Below, in pieces: positions 1 to 8,446 of a stretch of DNA of 64,000 nucleotides (within the stretch, counting starts at the first letter, position 1; every line of letters begins with the position of its first letter). Where the stretch lies: the NCBI GenBank assembly GCA_002707495.1, contig PAMZ01000013.1, positions 1 to 64,000 of the forward strand, read 5' to 3'. Both the position numbers and the translations under genes were made by a program. The notes beneath the pieces were generated by a model. That model worked only from the letters and a program-made list of their open reading frames with translations, was not told the DNA's origin and did not search any database. The stretch is from Halobacteriovoraceae bacterium. Lineage in GTDB: Bacteria > Bdellovibrionota > Bacteriovoracia > Bacteriovoracales > Bacteriovoracaceae.

Positions 1-129
1 ATTGATATAATTAATATCAAAACTAATTTCATAAAGACTCCTAACCAACGTGCAGATATTCGAAAAGAAATTATTCCTGACAAAATAACACGAGAAATGA
101 TTTATCGTTCGCTTTGGAGATTTTATTAA
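1..129 (+). CDS. C-terminal fragment of an unknown protein (5' truncated by window edge)
   Basis: Frame 1 is open from the first base to a TAA at 127-129 and encodes 42 residues ending in RSLWRFY. The composition, rich in Ile, Lys, Arg and Asn, looks coding, but the fragment is too short to assign to a family. The start lies outside the window. No clear hairpin-plus-T-tract terminator follows it. Confidence 0.4.
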   Translation: MDIINIKTNFIKTPNQRADIRKEIIPDKITREMIYRSLWRFY

Positions 130-420
130 ATTTAGAATATTACTAGCTAAAAGATCCTATACGGTGTCTATATCTTGTCATAGGTGTTAATGGGTCTAGT
201 GATGAATTAATAAGTGTTTGAAACTTAGTTTTAAAATTAAGTAATATTAAGTAAAAAAGTCTTCTAGAGATAACAATCAGAATAAACTAAATTAGGATAT
301 TTTTAAGATATTTGCCACAAATATGAGGCTTGTTTGATTAACTTCAAAATAACGGGACAGAAGGATTTGAAACTTTTAGAGTTTTTAAAAAACTATACGG
401 TAAGACTAACCTATTTTAGG
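130..420. other. AT-rich intergenic stretch without recognisable gene
   Basis: About 290 bases between the stop of the partial gene and the 3' end of coaD (convergent). I see no open frame of useful length, no tRNA and no convincing terminator. The 9-mer CTATACGGT occurs twice, at 157-165 and 393-401. A short AT palindrome at 380-394 has no usable loop. The rest is low-complexity A/T sequence. Confidence 0.5.
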
Positions 421-915
421 TTATCGAAACTTTGAGACAATAATTTCTTTCACGTCTTTATGCACATACTGCTTTATCTCCTCTTGAAGTGAGGCAAGTT
501 CACGTACAATCGAAGAACTAATGGTTGCGTAGTGAGGCTTAGTAAACATACAAAAAGTTTCAATATTCTTAGCGATACCTCTATTCCCAATTGATAGTTC
601 ATATTCGTATTGAAAATCACTACTAGATCTTAGACCTCGAATAAGGCAGTCAGCTTTTACGTTTTTAGCATATCTAACAACGGCACCCTCAGCTTTATCA
701 ATAATCACATTTTCAAGACCATAGAAGTCCACATAGATTTTCATCATCTGTTCTTTTTCTTGGTCAGAAAATAAGGATTGTTTTTTGGGGTTAGTAGCAT
801 AGACGAAATAAAGCTTATCAAATTTCTTAGCGGCTCTCATCATAATATCTGCATGCCCCCAAGTTGGCGGGTTAGCTGAAATAGCGTACAAAGCGATCGA
901 TTCTTTTTTAGGCAT
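421..915 (-). CDS. coaD: Phosphopantetheine adenylyltransferase
   Basis: Transfers AMP from ATP to 4'-phosphopantetheine to give dephospho-CoA, the fourth step of cytosolic coenzyme A synthesis. The 164-residue length matches the family (about 160). The nucleotidyltransferase T-x-G-H motif is at residues 18-21, the family signature RGLR followed by SDFQYE is at about 93-104, and the ISSSIVREL motif is at 132-140. The N-terminal loop reads SANPPTWGH instead of the usual SFDPxTxGH, a small departure that resembles other nucleotidyltransferases, but the two downstream signatures identify CoaD. The gene lies 8 bases after polB on the same strand and may be cotranscribed with it. Function is assigned from motifs. 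Confidence 0.92.
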   Translation of the reverse strand: MPKKESIALYAISANPPTWGHADIMMRAAKKFDKLYFVYATNPKKQSLFSDQEKEQMMKIYVDFYGLENVIIDKAEGAVVRYAKNVKADCLIRGLRSSSDFQYEYELSIGNRGIAKNIETFCMFTKPHYATISSSIVRELASLQEEIKQYVHKDVKEIIVSKFR

Positions 916-923
916 AATTTATT

Positions 924-3206
924 TTAAAACAAACTGAGTTGATCTCCAAGTCTTAAACCATCAAAGCTCTTTCCTTGGGCCATTAAAATATCATCTGCCA
1001 ATGGTTTAAGCTGTTTATCTATATAATGTTGATAATCTAGGTCCTTAACACCGTTTTGAAGTGGCTCAGGACCTTGACGGCTTATGGTATAACTTATTTC
1101 TTTAAGGGGATACGGACCTTTGTGATCAACTTTTAGTGCGGCCCTCACATGAACTGGGATATTTTTGGTATATTCATGAGCAGGTTTTGAAAGTCTCTTG
1201 GTATAAATGAGATCATCATCATATTGACCGGCTTCCAGCTTTTGCATTTCAGTTTTGATGAAGCTCTCAATATCTTCGCCCATAAAAAATTTCTCATAGA
1301 GCTTTGTTTGAAACTTTCTCGCAAATTGAGTCCAATCAGAACGTACCGCTTCCATTCCTTTAAATTCAAGTTCTCCCGAGACCAATCCAGCATAGCGTTT
1401 TTTAGCGGCTCCTTGCCCAGAGCGCGCCATAGGGAAAAATAATTGGTCATAGGTTTTTTCATATTCACATTCTAATTTTGACTCTACTTTGAATTCACTT
1501 TTTAGTAGTCTTGCAATAAATGAGTCTAGGTCACTCGCCAACGCTGATGCCTCTGCCTCACCTTTAACAAACAAAGAGTCAGTATCTCCATAGATAACTT
1601 CAAGTCCACGATTTTCAAAAAATTCCCTGGCAGCAGAAAGAAGATAATGACCAGTAGTGGTTATCGCTTGAGGAAGATCAGCGTGATAAAACCTAGAGCG
1701 ACTTGAGCCCATAATGCCATAAAAACTATTCATAAGAATTTTTACCGCCTGGCTTAACGCCATATTTCCATTTTCTTTTGCAAGCCTTCTTTTCTCAAAA
1801 AGTTTTTCTAGAATTCCTGGAAGGAGATTTTCGCTGGCAGAAAATTTAAAGCCTTCAGGGGTTTGTACAGTATCGATACTATTTTTCCATAAACTGTAGG
1901 GATCGATAAAAAAAGTTCTCATTATTGAAGGGTAGAGACTTTTAAAGTCAAAAATCATCACATTTCGATGAAGTCCAGCCACAGGTGTCATAACGAGTCC
2001 CCCACTAGAGGAATCATCTCTTTCTATATCAGAGCGATTGGAGGCGACATATTTCTTCCGATGTAAAAGAGGAAGATAAATATAATCAAAAGCTGCTGTA
2101 GAAATATTGATTCTATCTATATTAAGTCCTGTGATAGAACTTCTTTCAATCAATAGATTCAAAATATCTAGTTTGTTAAAGATATCGTTAACCAAAGTAC
2201 AATCGAGTAAATTGTATTTAGCGAGTGCCTCTTTATCTTCCCTAAAACGTCTTTCAATCTCCTCTACTTTCCCTCCATCAGAGGCAATATCTTTACCTAT
2301 GCCTAAAACCTCTTGTGCCACAGTCTCTAGCTTGAAGTTAGTAAATTGGTAGAATGCTCCTCTTAGAGTGGGTGGACCATCCACCACTAAGCGACCTTTC
2401 ATATTGGCGAAATGACCTGCACCTTGGCGGTAGTCTAATCTCACTTCATCTTTTTCTACTCCAATATTGAGCTTTAAATTGAACTGCTGAGCTTTCTTTT
2501 CAAGGAAACTCAAGTCAAAACCAATAACATGCCAGCCTAAAATGAAATCAGGGTCGAGCAAATGAAGTTCATCTATAAATTTTTTAATAAGACTAGGTTC
2601 CGAGGGAAAGAATTCCAATGTATCTGTCACTTTCCGCTGCTCGCCAGAAAGCATAAGCACGCGATCGACTCTTTTATCACCCCGTAGATAGGAGTAAGCT
2701 ATAGAGTAAAGCTCACCTGAAACACCCGTTTCAATATCAAATGACATCTGAGAGCATTGAGGTCTGGTGTTTGCAGGTCTAATCTGAGGATTTTCAAAGA
2801 CTTTAAGGCCACCTTTTTCAAATGATTGACCATTAAATTCGATTTGAGAAAAGATAAAACGCTCCATGAGAAAACGTTCAGTGAGAGGTATATCAAACTC
2901 AAAAGTTCTAATTCCATTTTGTTCACAATAACGTTTAGCCTTATTAATATCACTCAATTGAGAGAGATAAATACCATCAACTGGGGTATCTTGAGAGGAC
3001 TTAAGCTCAAGATTTTTACGAACAAAAGTAAAGTCTCTAGGATCAAACTTGCTATCTTTCGGAATGAAAAAAACTTGCTTTTGCCCGGTAAATACTAACT
3101 TACATTTACCAGCTTCCGAACGTACAAAGAGAACGATTTGAATGCCATCCGATGCCTGTTCCAAGTGACTTGTGAGTATAAAACCTTTATTTGAATCAGA
3201 CAGCAT
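924..3206 (-). CDS. polB: DNA polymerase II (family B replicative/repair polymerase)
   Basis: Family B DNA polymerase with a 3'-5' proofreading exonuclease; 760 residues compares with 783 for E. coli Pol II. Exo I (FDIET) is at about 156-160, Exo II (GWHVIGFD) at 225-231 and Exo III (YNLLDC) at 331-336. Polymerase motif A (DFKSLYPSI) is at 420-428, motif B (KILMNSFYG) at about 489-497 and motif C (YGDTDS) at 539-544. All catalytic acidic residues are present. The last five residues are QLSLF, a canonical sliding-clamp-binding peptide, as at the end of E. coli Pol II. Known role of the family: restart and bypass at damaged templates, often SOS-linked. No SOS box was recognised here. The window also carries DnaE2, so this genome has at least two specialist polymerases. 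Confidence 0.95.
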   Translation of the reverse strand: MLSDSNKGFILTSHLEQASDGIQIVLFVRSEAGKCKLVFTGQKQVFFIPKDSKFDPRDFTFVRKNLELKSSQDTPVDGIYLSQLSDINKAKRYCEQNGIRTFEFDIPLTERFLMERFIFSQIEFNGQSFEKGGLKVFENPQIRPANTRPQCSQMSFDIETGVSGELYSIAYSYLRGDKRVDRVLMLSGEQRKVTDTLEFFPSEPSLIKKFIDELHLLDPDFILGWHVIGFDLSFLEKKAQQFNLKLNIGVEKDEVRLDYRQGAGHFANMKGRLVVDGPPTLRGAFYQFTNFKLETVAQEVLGIGKDIASDGGKVEEIERRFREDKEALAKYNLLDCTLVNDIFNKLDILNLLIERSSITGLNIDRINISTAAFDYIYLPLLHRKKYVASNRSDIERDDSSSGGLVMTPVAGLHRNVMIFDFKSLYPSIMRTFFIDPYSLWKNSIDTVQTPEGFKFSASENLLPGILEKLFEKRRLAKENGNMALSQAVKILMNSFYGIMGSSRSRFYHADLPQAITTTGHYLLSAAREFFENRGLEVIYGDTDSLFVKGEAEASALASDLDSFIARLLKSEFKVESKLECEYEKTYDQLFFPMARSGQGAAKKRYAGLVSGELEFKGMEAVRSDWTQFARKFQTKLYEKFFMGEDIESFIKTEMQKLEAGQYDDDLIYTKRLSKPAHEYTKNIPVHVRAALKVDHKGPYPLKEISYTISRQGPEPLQNGVKDLDYQHYIDKQLKPLADDILMAQGKSFDGLRLGDQLSLF

Positions 3207-3220
3207 CTTATATCAGATCT

Positions 3221-3643
3221 CTAAAGAGTAAGAGCTTCTCTAAGTCTTCTGTTAATGGGTGAATGAAGGCCTCTGAGCAATGTCTCTTTTTCAATAAATG
3301 AGCCATCTCTAAATAAACAAAGTTCCCAATCCATTCCTGTGGAGTCCATTGCATCAACTGTCATCGCCCCTAAAGTAGAACAAGAACTTATGCTTGTTTC
3401 AGAGCTTAAAAAACCTCTCACGGCTTGGGTTTCATTGGCATAGAAAAAATAGTTCATCATGCTGATTGAGCCCAACAAAGACTGATCATAACGACAAAAG
3501 CCGATGGTATCGACCCTAGGGCTGGTAATATCCATAGACCAGAAATTTCCGCCATTTTGAAGACAAACTCTAATTTGGGGGTTTCTTTGAGCAAAGACTT
3601 GAGTTGTTAAAAACCCCAATAGGATAAGTATTGATATTTTCAT
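3221..3643 (-). CDS. Secreted protein of unknown function
   Basis: 140 residues with a clear Sec signal peptide: Lys near the N-terminus, a hydrophobic core ILILLGFLTTQVFA and a likely cut after Ala-18. The mature part contains several cysteines, suggesting disulfides in the periplasm or outside the cell. No family is recognised. The ATG at 3643 is preceded by the purine-rich GAGGT six bases upstream, which lies in the 3' arm of a predicted hairpin (3651-3694). The gene follows another small secreted protein gene and may be cotranscribed with it. Confidence 0.6.
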   Translation of the reverse strand: MKISILILLGFLTTQVFAQRNPQIRVCLQNGGNFWSMDITSPRVDTIGFCRYDQSLLGSISMMNYFFYANETQAVRGFLSSETSISSCSTLGAMTVDAMDSTGMDWELCLFRDGSFIEKETLLRGLHSPINRRLREALTL

Positions 3644-3650
3644 AATTTAC

Positions 3651-3694
3651 CTCGCGCTAATGATTTACCATAAAATCATAGCTTTGCCAGCGAG
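3651..3694 (-). promoter_or_regulatory. Intercistronic hairpin covering the ribosome binding site of the 3643 gene
   Basis: On the minus strand CTCGC (3694-3690) pairs with GCGAG (3655-3651). Inside it, GCTATGATTT pairs with AAATCATTAGC with one bulge. The 3' arm contains the start of the GAGG Shine-Dalgarno at 3653-3650, and the 5' arm begins four bases after the upstream stop codon at 3698-3700. A ribosome finishing the upstream gene would open the stem, so translational coupling is the likely role. This is read from base pairing only. Confidence 0.4.
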
Positions 3695-3697
3695 ACT

Positions 3698-4141
3698 CTA
3701 GAGGTCTATGGTTATTTCAGGGACTGCTCTACCCCGCGGACTTGAATCAGCGACACTAAACACAACAGAGACTGATTTACGTTTTTTTGCCACTTTTAGG
3801 CTTATCTCGCCTGCACAATAGCTGGTAGAGTCTCCAAGTGAGCTCAAAGTTTTTGAGCGCTGGAGAGGATCCTCTTTGGTTTTAATTCTTAAGTCATAGA
3901 GTTTTGTCATCGCCTTGGCATCTTCGGGGATGATTCCATCATAAAACCCCACGCCCTCAATACATTCTGAGTTAGCGTCATACTTTTGAGCCAAATCAAT
4001 TTTATCGTAGAAGTCTGACTGAAGGGCCAAACAAATTCCCATTTTCTTTAATGCCTTTTGGCACAGAACTGGGCCTTCAGCTTGTGCATTTACGCTTAAA
4101 AATAATAATAATATTGAAGCCTTGAGAGATCGTCTTAACAT
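3698..4141 (-). CDS. Small secreted protein of unknown function
   Basis: Starting at the ATG at 4141 gives 147 residues with a typical signal peptide (MLRRS, then a leucine-rich core, cut after AQA). An in-frame GTG 42 bases upstream would bury this signal and has no Shine-Dalgarno, so the internal ATG is preferred. The mature domain has paired cysteines and ends in a beta-rich segment. No family is recognised. It is the first gene of a short minus-strand pair with the 3643 gene. Confidence 0.55.
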   Translation of the reverse strand: MLRRSLKASILLLFLSVNAQAEGPVLCQKALKKMGICLALQSDFYDKIDLAQKYDANSECIEGVGFYDGIIPEDAKAMTKLYDLRIKTKEDPLQRSKTLSSLGDSTSYCAGEISLKVAKKRKSVSVVFSVADSSPRGRAVPEITIDL

Positions 4142-4202
4142 GGCTAAACCAATACCAGAAAAATGGGAAACTATCAACGCCACGCGTCTTATTTGGAAAA
4201 AT

Positions 4203-5021
4203 TTACAGTCTTCTTTTTATACTAAAAACGGCCAAAGGCAGGAGTCCATGGGGCAGTCGGTAGATCATCTCCACACCCCATTGATGCCAGGTAAACCAAA
4301 AATGATCTATATCCACGTGAGCTAGAACTCTCGCACTAGCCGTTATGAGTCCCCAAGCCACCATAAACGTCAAAGCGTAGCGATCAAGTGGTGGTATAAA
4401 TAAGAATAGTGCACAAGCAATATCTATTGAACCTGCCACAAATAGCATCTCCACGGCTCCTTCCTGACTAAGACCCAAAACATTGATGATCATATCTACA
4501 AATCCACCAGGTACAGGATGAAAACCTACAGCAAAAAGAGCATGCCCTAAAAACGTAGCTGAAATACAGAGCTTGACCATAATAAGTCTTCGACCCAAGA
4601 GGTTTTTATCCTCAAGCCACCAGGCATAAGCTAGAGGTGCCATGAACTGTGCTCCATGTTCAATCAGCATCCCGATATAGAATGACTTCTCCATGAATTT
4701 TAATAAGAAGATAGCAGCTAAAATGCCGGAAGAAATTTTGAGAAAAGGTATGAGTTTATCCGATGCTTTATTTAAGCCAGTCCAAACCCCAACGATAACA
4801 AAGAATAACCCTACCAAGCTTCCAACAGTATTGATGAGAAAATCTAAGGTCTCTGAAGTGACATAATCTTTCCATGCTACGCCAAACAGACCTGTGACAA
4901 TCGGCTCAAGAAGAAGTTGATTCCATAAAATGGTTCTTAAAGGAAGATCACCGATGATGGCCTGTATACCTCTTCCTAAAAGAAGAGCGATACAAGCCAG
5001 TCTAAGTACTTTTCCTAACAT
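4203..5021 (-). CDS. Polytopic integral membrane protein, unknown function
   Basis: About 272 residues with roughly seven or eight hydrophobic helices and short charged loops. The ATG at 5021 overlaps the TAA of the upstream metallophosphoesterase by one base (TAATG), so translation is probably coupled. An in-frame upstream ATG at 5066 would run 46 bases into the previous gene and is rejected. No transporter signature is seen. A conserved-looking His/Trp-rich stretch (about residues 245-256 of the mature frame) lies in a loop before the last helix. The fixed coupling suggests the two products act together at the cell envelope. Confidence 0.6.
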   Translation of the reverse strand: MLGKVLRLACIALLLGRGIQAIIGDLPLRTILWNQLLLEPIVTGLFGVAWKDYVTSETLDFLINTVGSLVGLFFVIVGVWTGLNKASDKLIPFLKISSGILAAIFLLKFMEKSFYIGMLIEHGAQFMAPLAYAWWLEDKNLLGRRLIMVKLCISATFLGHALFAVGFHPVPGGFVDMIINVLGLSQEGAVEMLFVAGSIDIACALFLFIPPLDRYALTFMVAWGLITASARVLAHVDIDHFWFTWHQWGVEMIYRLPHGLLPLAVFSIKRRL

Positions 5022-6289
5022 TATTTCGGTAGAATGGTTTGTACCGTACCAACTGAGGGATTCCATAGGTCAATCCCTGCCGGTAATGTGAAACGATCTT
5101 CTTCTTTAAGCTCACTCACACTGGAAGCGTTATCGACCTTAACCGTTCTAACCTCGATTTTGTTTTGATCAACAAATATCCACTTAAACTGATTGAAGCT
5201 TCCACTGTCTCTGGTCCAGGATTTATTATCATCTGCCGATCTAAGCGGTGCTCCCCAACAACCTTCCCCTACAAAAACGGTTCCTCTGGCATCGTCTCGA
5301 ATAAAACCTTCGTCATTATTAGCTTCAGTAGAAGGAATAATGGGATAGGTTGATTTTGAGGTATGTGCATCCGATTCTACAACCAGATCAACTTTGTATT
5401 GATAAAATAGCGGGGCCCAATAGGTATATTGATTAGTCCCTTCTTTCTTCTTTTCAACATGCGGACGCATAGGCTTGTGATAAATAGCAAGTCTATAATC
5501 AGCGTTTTGATGTGCCTTCAGATCATTTTCAAGCCAGGTGGTCTGATCTCCTGCAATTGAGGATTCAGTATTTAATACATAGGCCCGGATCAAACCGCCA
5601 GCTATTGTAAGAGCGTAATAATTAGAGTCTGGAAGGTCGAAAAACTCTTTTAAAACTCTATTACTTCTTTCATGGTTTCCTCTCGCTGTAACGATAGGTG
5701 TGACTCGTCCATCATCTGTAGTGGTAAGTTGCCAATCATCAAGCCAATCATTCCATTCAAAACCAAAGTCTAAATTGGTCATGTCTCCCCCGAAATAAAC
5801 AAAATGAGGTTTGAGTTTTGCCACCAGCAAATTGGCAGCTTGCCTGGGACCACGATTGTTCCTGGAATCACCTCCAGCAATAATGGATATTCTTGCACTT
5901 CTATCATCGGGAAGTGTATGAGTGTAGAAGCGTCTACTCACTCCAAAGCTATTTTTAATGACGAAATAATAACGAGTGTCCGGTTCTAAATTTTCTAATT
6001 TTAGAAACGCAGTTTTTATTCCTTTGTAACTTGTTCTTTTATCAAATCTAACTTTATTAGGGTAAGCATCAAAGTCCTCAGCAAAATCTTTAGTTCCATA
6101 AGCCACTTCATCAGGAAATTTTCCCTTAGAAAAATACTGCCAACCGATTGTGAACGAGGTAGCTGGATCGTCTAAATACATGACACGGACTTGATTAGCG
6201 ATCCCCTCTCTTGGACCTACGTATTTACATGAATTTAAATTAAGTAATGTGAATAATAAGCTTAAACTTAGAATGAACTTCCATTTCAT
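5021..6289 (-). CDS. Metallophosphoesterase lipoprotein (purple acid phosphatase-like)
   Basis: 422 residues. The signal peptide ends in the lipobox LNSC (Cys-21), predicting a lipid-anchored envelope protein. An N-terminal fibronectin III-like beta domain, typical of purple acid phosphatases (segment LENLEPDTRYYFVI), precedes a calcineurin-like core. Its metal motifs are GGDSRNN, FGGD, ARGNHE, a later His in YHKP and a final His in SDAHTS. The final motif departs from the usual GHxH, having Asp-Ala-His, so metal geometry or substrate may differ. Likely reaction: hydrolysis of phosphomonoesters or diesters outside the cytoplasm. It is the first gene of a coupled pair with the membrane protein at 4203-5021. 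Confidence 0.78.
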   Translation of the reverse strand: MKWKFILSLSLLFTLLNLNSCKYVGPREGIANQVRVMYLDDPATSFTIGWQYFSKGKFPDEVAYGTKDFAEDFDAYPNKVRFDKRTSYKGIKTAFLKLENLEPDTRYYFVIKNSFGVSRRFYTHTLPDDRSARISIIAGGDSRNNRGPRQAANLLVAKLKPHFVYFGGDMTNLDFGFEWNDWLDDWQLTTTDDGRVTPIVTARGNHERSNRVLKEFFDLPDSNYYALTIAGGLIRAYVLNTESSIAGDQTTWLENDLKAHQNADYRLAIYHKPMRPHVEKKKEGTNQYTYWAPLFYQYKVDLVVESDAHTSKSTYPIIPSTEANNDEGFIRDDARGTVFVGEGCWGAPLRSADDNKSWTRDSGSFNQFKWIFVDQNKIEVRTVKVDNASSVSELKEEDRFTLPAGIDLWNPSVGTVQTILPK

Positions 6290-6375
6290 ATTATAAATCC
6301 CCTAGGCTTCCTGCCCCTATACAATTATACCAACCAACGCGAAATTCCAAATAACAAAAGTGTATTAATCAATTA

Positions 6376-6939
6376 TTATTGAATGGTTAGTGTAAGTCCT
6401 GTCGAGCCCTGAGTGCAGTCGTATTGCCCTTTCCAAGAACCACTTATTGGTGTGGCGTCAGACTTTGATACCTTTCTTAACGTAAACTTCTTACAACCTT
6501 GAAATTGAATACGGCCTGTAAAAAGATCCTCTGAGGCCTCCACCTTGCCTCCTAGTGGTACCATTTCATAGCTTGAAGGTTGATTAATCCACTCAATGCC
6601 ACCTAAAAAGAGCTTTCCTGTTTTCTGGTCGTAAGTTCCACTCATTCTATAACTGCCCTCTGGAACAGCTGGATTTGAAGGAGTTCCATAAAAATTAAAA
6701 ATAGCCGTAATATTATATCTGACAGGCTTTGGTTTTTTAGGTTCAACCGGGACCTCAACAGGCTTTTCAACAATTTTTTCTTTAATAATCGTTTTGGTGA
6801 CAACTTTAACTTCTGGCTCAGGGACTTTCACGCCCTTGGATTGAGAAAGCGAAATAAAAATCATGACAAATAATAAGTCCAATAGCGAAGTTAATTGCAC
6901 TACGGATTTTTGTCTTAACTTGTACTTCCCTGCTCGCAT
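6376..6939 (-). CDS. ExbD/TolR-like energy-transduction protein with atypical periplasmic domain
   Basis: 187 residues. The N-terminus is basic, followed by one membrane helix (about 14-33) containing the family's proton-conducting Asp at position 21 (SLLDLLF). Next comes a Lys/Glu/Pro/Val-rich linker (about 38-72) that looks extended and could span the peptidoglycan. The remaining C-terminal domain of about 110 residues (beta-rich, two cysteines) does not look like the usual ExbD/TolR periplasmic domain. The ATG overlaps the TAA of the ExbB-like gene by one base, confirming the pair. Inferred role: coupling proton flow through the ExbB-like partner to an unknown envelope process. Confidence 0.75.
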   Translation of the reverse strand: MRAGKYKLRQKSVVQLTSLLDLLFVMIFISLSQSKGVKVPEPEVKVVTKTIIKEKIVEKPVEVPVEPKKPKPVRYNITAIFNFYGTPSNPAVPEGSYRMSGTYDQKTGKLFLGGIEWINQPSSYEMVPLGGKVEASEDLFTGRIQFQGCKKFTLRKVSKSDATPISGSWKGQYDCTQGSTGLTLTIQ

Positions 6940-7568
6940 TAATTTGTTCCTAAATGAATCTTTGAAATGATCCTTTTATAGTCCATGCTCTCATTGATCA
7001 CTCTTTCAATTTTTGGCTGAAACGTGCTCTCTATCACCATAAATATAACCGAAAAACTAATTCCTAAAATCGTTGTATCCATGGCAAGGACAAAAGCATT
7101 TGAAAGCTGACTGACATCGAATTGACCACCAGAAGAGAAGGCTGTTTGAGCAATAGCGAGAATGGTCCCTAAGATTCCTAACAAAGGAAAAATCTGAACG
7201 ATAGTCGACATCATACTGGCAAACATTTCTATTCTATAATGACGACTATAGAAAGGACGCTGACTTATTTTTGAAGCATTTTTGATGAAGTCTTCTCTTA
7301 GTTGGCTATTTTGAGAAACTTTTTGTCCCATATAATCGAGAACGGCTTCAATTCTTTCGTGAACACTTTGGTTGGAATCTTTATCCGGTGCATCTGCAAA
7401 ACCTTTCAAAAGATTGTCTGAAACATCGAGAAGTACATTTTGATGTTTTTTCATCATGATAAAAATATTGATGACCAAGAAAAACTCTACCGCTACAAAA
7501 AGATAAATAATTGAAAAAATATGATTGGTCATAAAACCAAACAGACTCTGAATAACTGAAGAATCCAC
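6939..7568 (-). CDS. MotA/TolQ/ExbB family proton channel protein
   Basis: 209 residues with three membrane helices at about 14-38, 121-142 and 162-182 and a cytoplasmic loop between the first two, as in ExbB/TolQ. The helix 2 sequence FPLLGILGTILAI and the helix 3 sequence with Asp-Thr-Thr-Ile-Leu-Gly are typical of the MotA/TolQ/ExbB domain. The start is GTG at 7568 with AAGGAGA upstream. The family uses proton motive force to drive a partner across the periplasm. Here the partner is the ExbD-like protein translated from the overlapping start. No TonB or TolA is next to it. Confidence 0.85.
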   Translation of the reverse strand: MDSSVIQSLFGFMTNHIFSIIYLFVAVEFFLVINIFIMMKKHQNVLLDVSDNLLKGFADAPDKDSNQSVHERIEAVLDYMGQKVSQNSQLREDFIKNASKISQRPFYSRHYRIEMFASMMSTIVQIFPLLGILGTILAIAQTAFSSGGQFDVSQLSNAFVLAMDTTILGISFSVIFMVIESTFQPKIERVINESMDYKRIISKIHLGTN

Positions 7569-7623
7569 CTACTCTCCTTACGTTTAGGATATAGGTCTAG
7601 TTTATCTTAAGTCATGAAAATTG

Positions 7624-8034
7624 CTAGAAGAAGGAATATTCTTCGCTGGCATATTCCTCAACGTCACGCTTAACTTCTTTAAATGGAATATCCTCGACAT
7701 CTGCACCCGAATCACCCTCAGAAACTGAAGCTAAACCTCTATTTGCTTGATCTAAATTCGGCAAATAAATGATTTGGCCCGGTTCAAGGTGTCTAAGATC
7801 TTCTTCTTTAAGACCATTCTTCCACATGACAAGCTTAACAGGATTAAGGTGACGATTTTGATCGGTATTTTTATAAACTCCGGTGAAGCCATGATCATTT
7901 AAAATTTGCGCCAGAGTATCACCTTTTTTTACTATATAGGTCTGAGAGCGCATGGACTGCTCAAAGCTTAAATAGCTCTCTTGAGCAAAACTTGAAAATG
8001 TCATAAAAAGGAAAATAGCTGTGATCTTCTTCAT
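7624..8034 (-). CDS. Exported LysM-like protein, copy 2 of a tandem pair
   Basis: 136 residues with a signal peptide (cut near SSFA) and a LysM-like module at about 32-93 starting YIVKKGDTLAQIL and ending PGQIIYLPNL. The module is longer than a standard LysM of about 44 residues because of a central insertion carrying HLNP and MWKNGL, which is shared with the neighbour at 8063-8443. LysM binds N-acetylglucosamine polymers such as peptidoglycan. The acidic tail ends in Phe-Phe, and FKEVK is shared as FQEIK in the neighbour. The pair clearly arose by tandem duplication. No catalytic domain is present, so a structural or adaptor role at the cell wall is likely. Confidence 0.72.
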   Translation of the reverse strand: MKKITAIFLFMTFSSFAQESYLSFEQSMRSQTYIVKKGDTLAQILNDHGFTGVYKNTDQNRHLNPVKLVMWKNGLKEEDLRHLEPGQIIYLPNLDQANRGLASVSEGDSGADVEDIPFKEVKRDVEEYASEEYSFF

Positions 8035-8062
8035 AATAGCAATATCGGAATCAACTTCAGAA

Positions 8063-8443
8063 TTATTTAGAAGAAAGTTCTTCTACCTTCTGTTTAATTT
8101 CTTGGAAGGAAATATTATCCTCAACCGCATTGTCTTCAGAAGCTATCATCCGACCAGAATCTGACGCATCAGGGAGATAAATCACTTTGCCGGGATAGAG
8201 TCTTTTCAAGTCAGCATGACTCAATCCATTTTTCCACATGGTTTGAAATAAAGGATTCAAATGCTTGTTAGTAATAGTGTTTTGATAAAGACCACGATAT
8301 CCATGATCATAGAGGATTTGGTCTAAAGTATCGCCCTTTTTTACAAAATAAATTCTGGGCTCAGTTAACTGATTCTCTTTGGAGAAAACTGTCTGAGATA
8401 AGGTTAATGAAAGTAAAATCAGTGCAAGGCTCAAATTTTTCAT
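8063..8443 (-). CDS. Exported LysM-like protein, copy 1 of a tandem pair
   Basis: 126 residues. It has a signal peptide and a LysM-like module at about 31-93 (YFVKKGDTLDQIL to PGKVIYLPD) with the same insertion (HLNP, MWKNGL) as the gene 28 bases downstream. The shared tail motif FQEIKQKVEEL may form a short coiled coil. Copy 1 and copy 2 differ mainly in signal peptide and tail. The Shine-Dalgarno AAGG, five bases before the ATG, is part of an inverted repeat (8447-8481). The protein is expected in the periplasm, bound to peptidoglycan. Confidence 0.72.
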   Translation of the reverse strand: MKNLSLALILLSLTLSQTVFSKENQLTEPRIYFVKKGDTLDQILYDHGYRGLYQNTITNKHLNPLFQTMWKNGLSHADLKRLYPGKVIYLPDASDSGRMIASEDNAVEDNISFQEIKQKVEELSSK

Positions 8444-8446
8444 AAA

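Noticed and set aside
380..394. AT palindrome AGTTTTTAAAAAACT as a terminator of coaD
   Set aside because: It has no loop long enough for a stable hairpin and no T tract after it.
157..401. CTATACGGT repeated twice in the first intergenic region
   Set aside because: Two 9-mers 236 bases apart in AT-rich DNA with no partner gene or symmetry are probably chance; kept only as a note in the intergenic entry.
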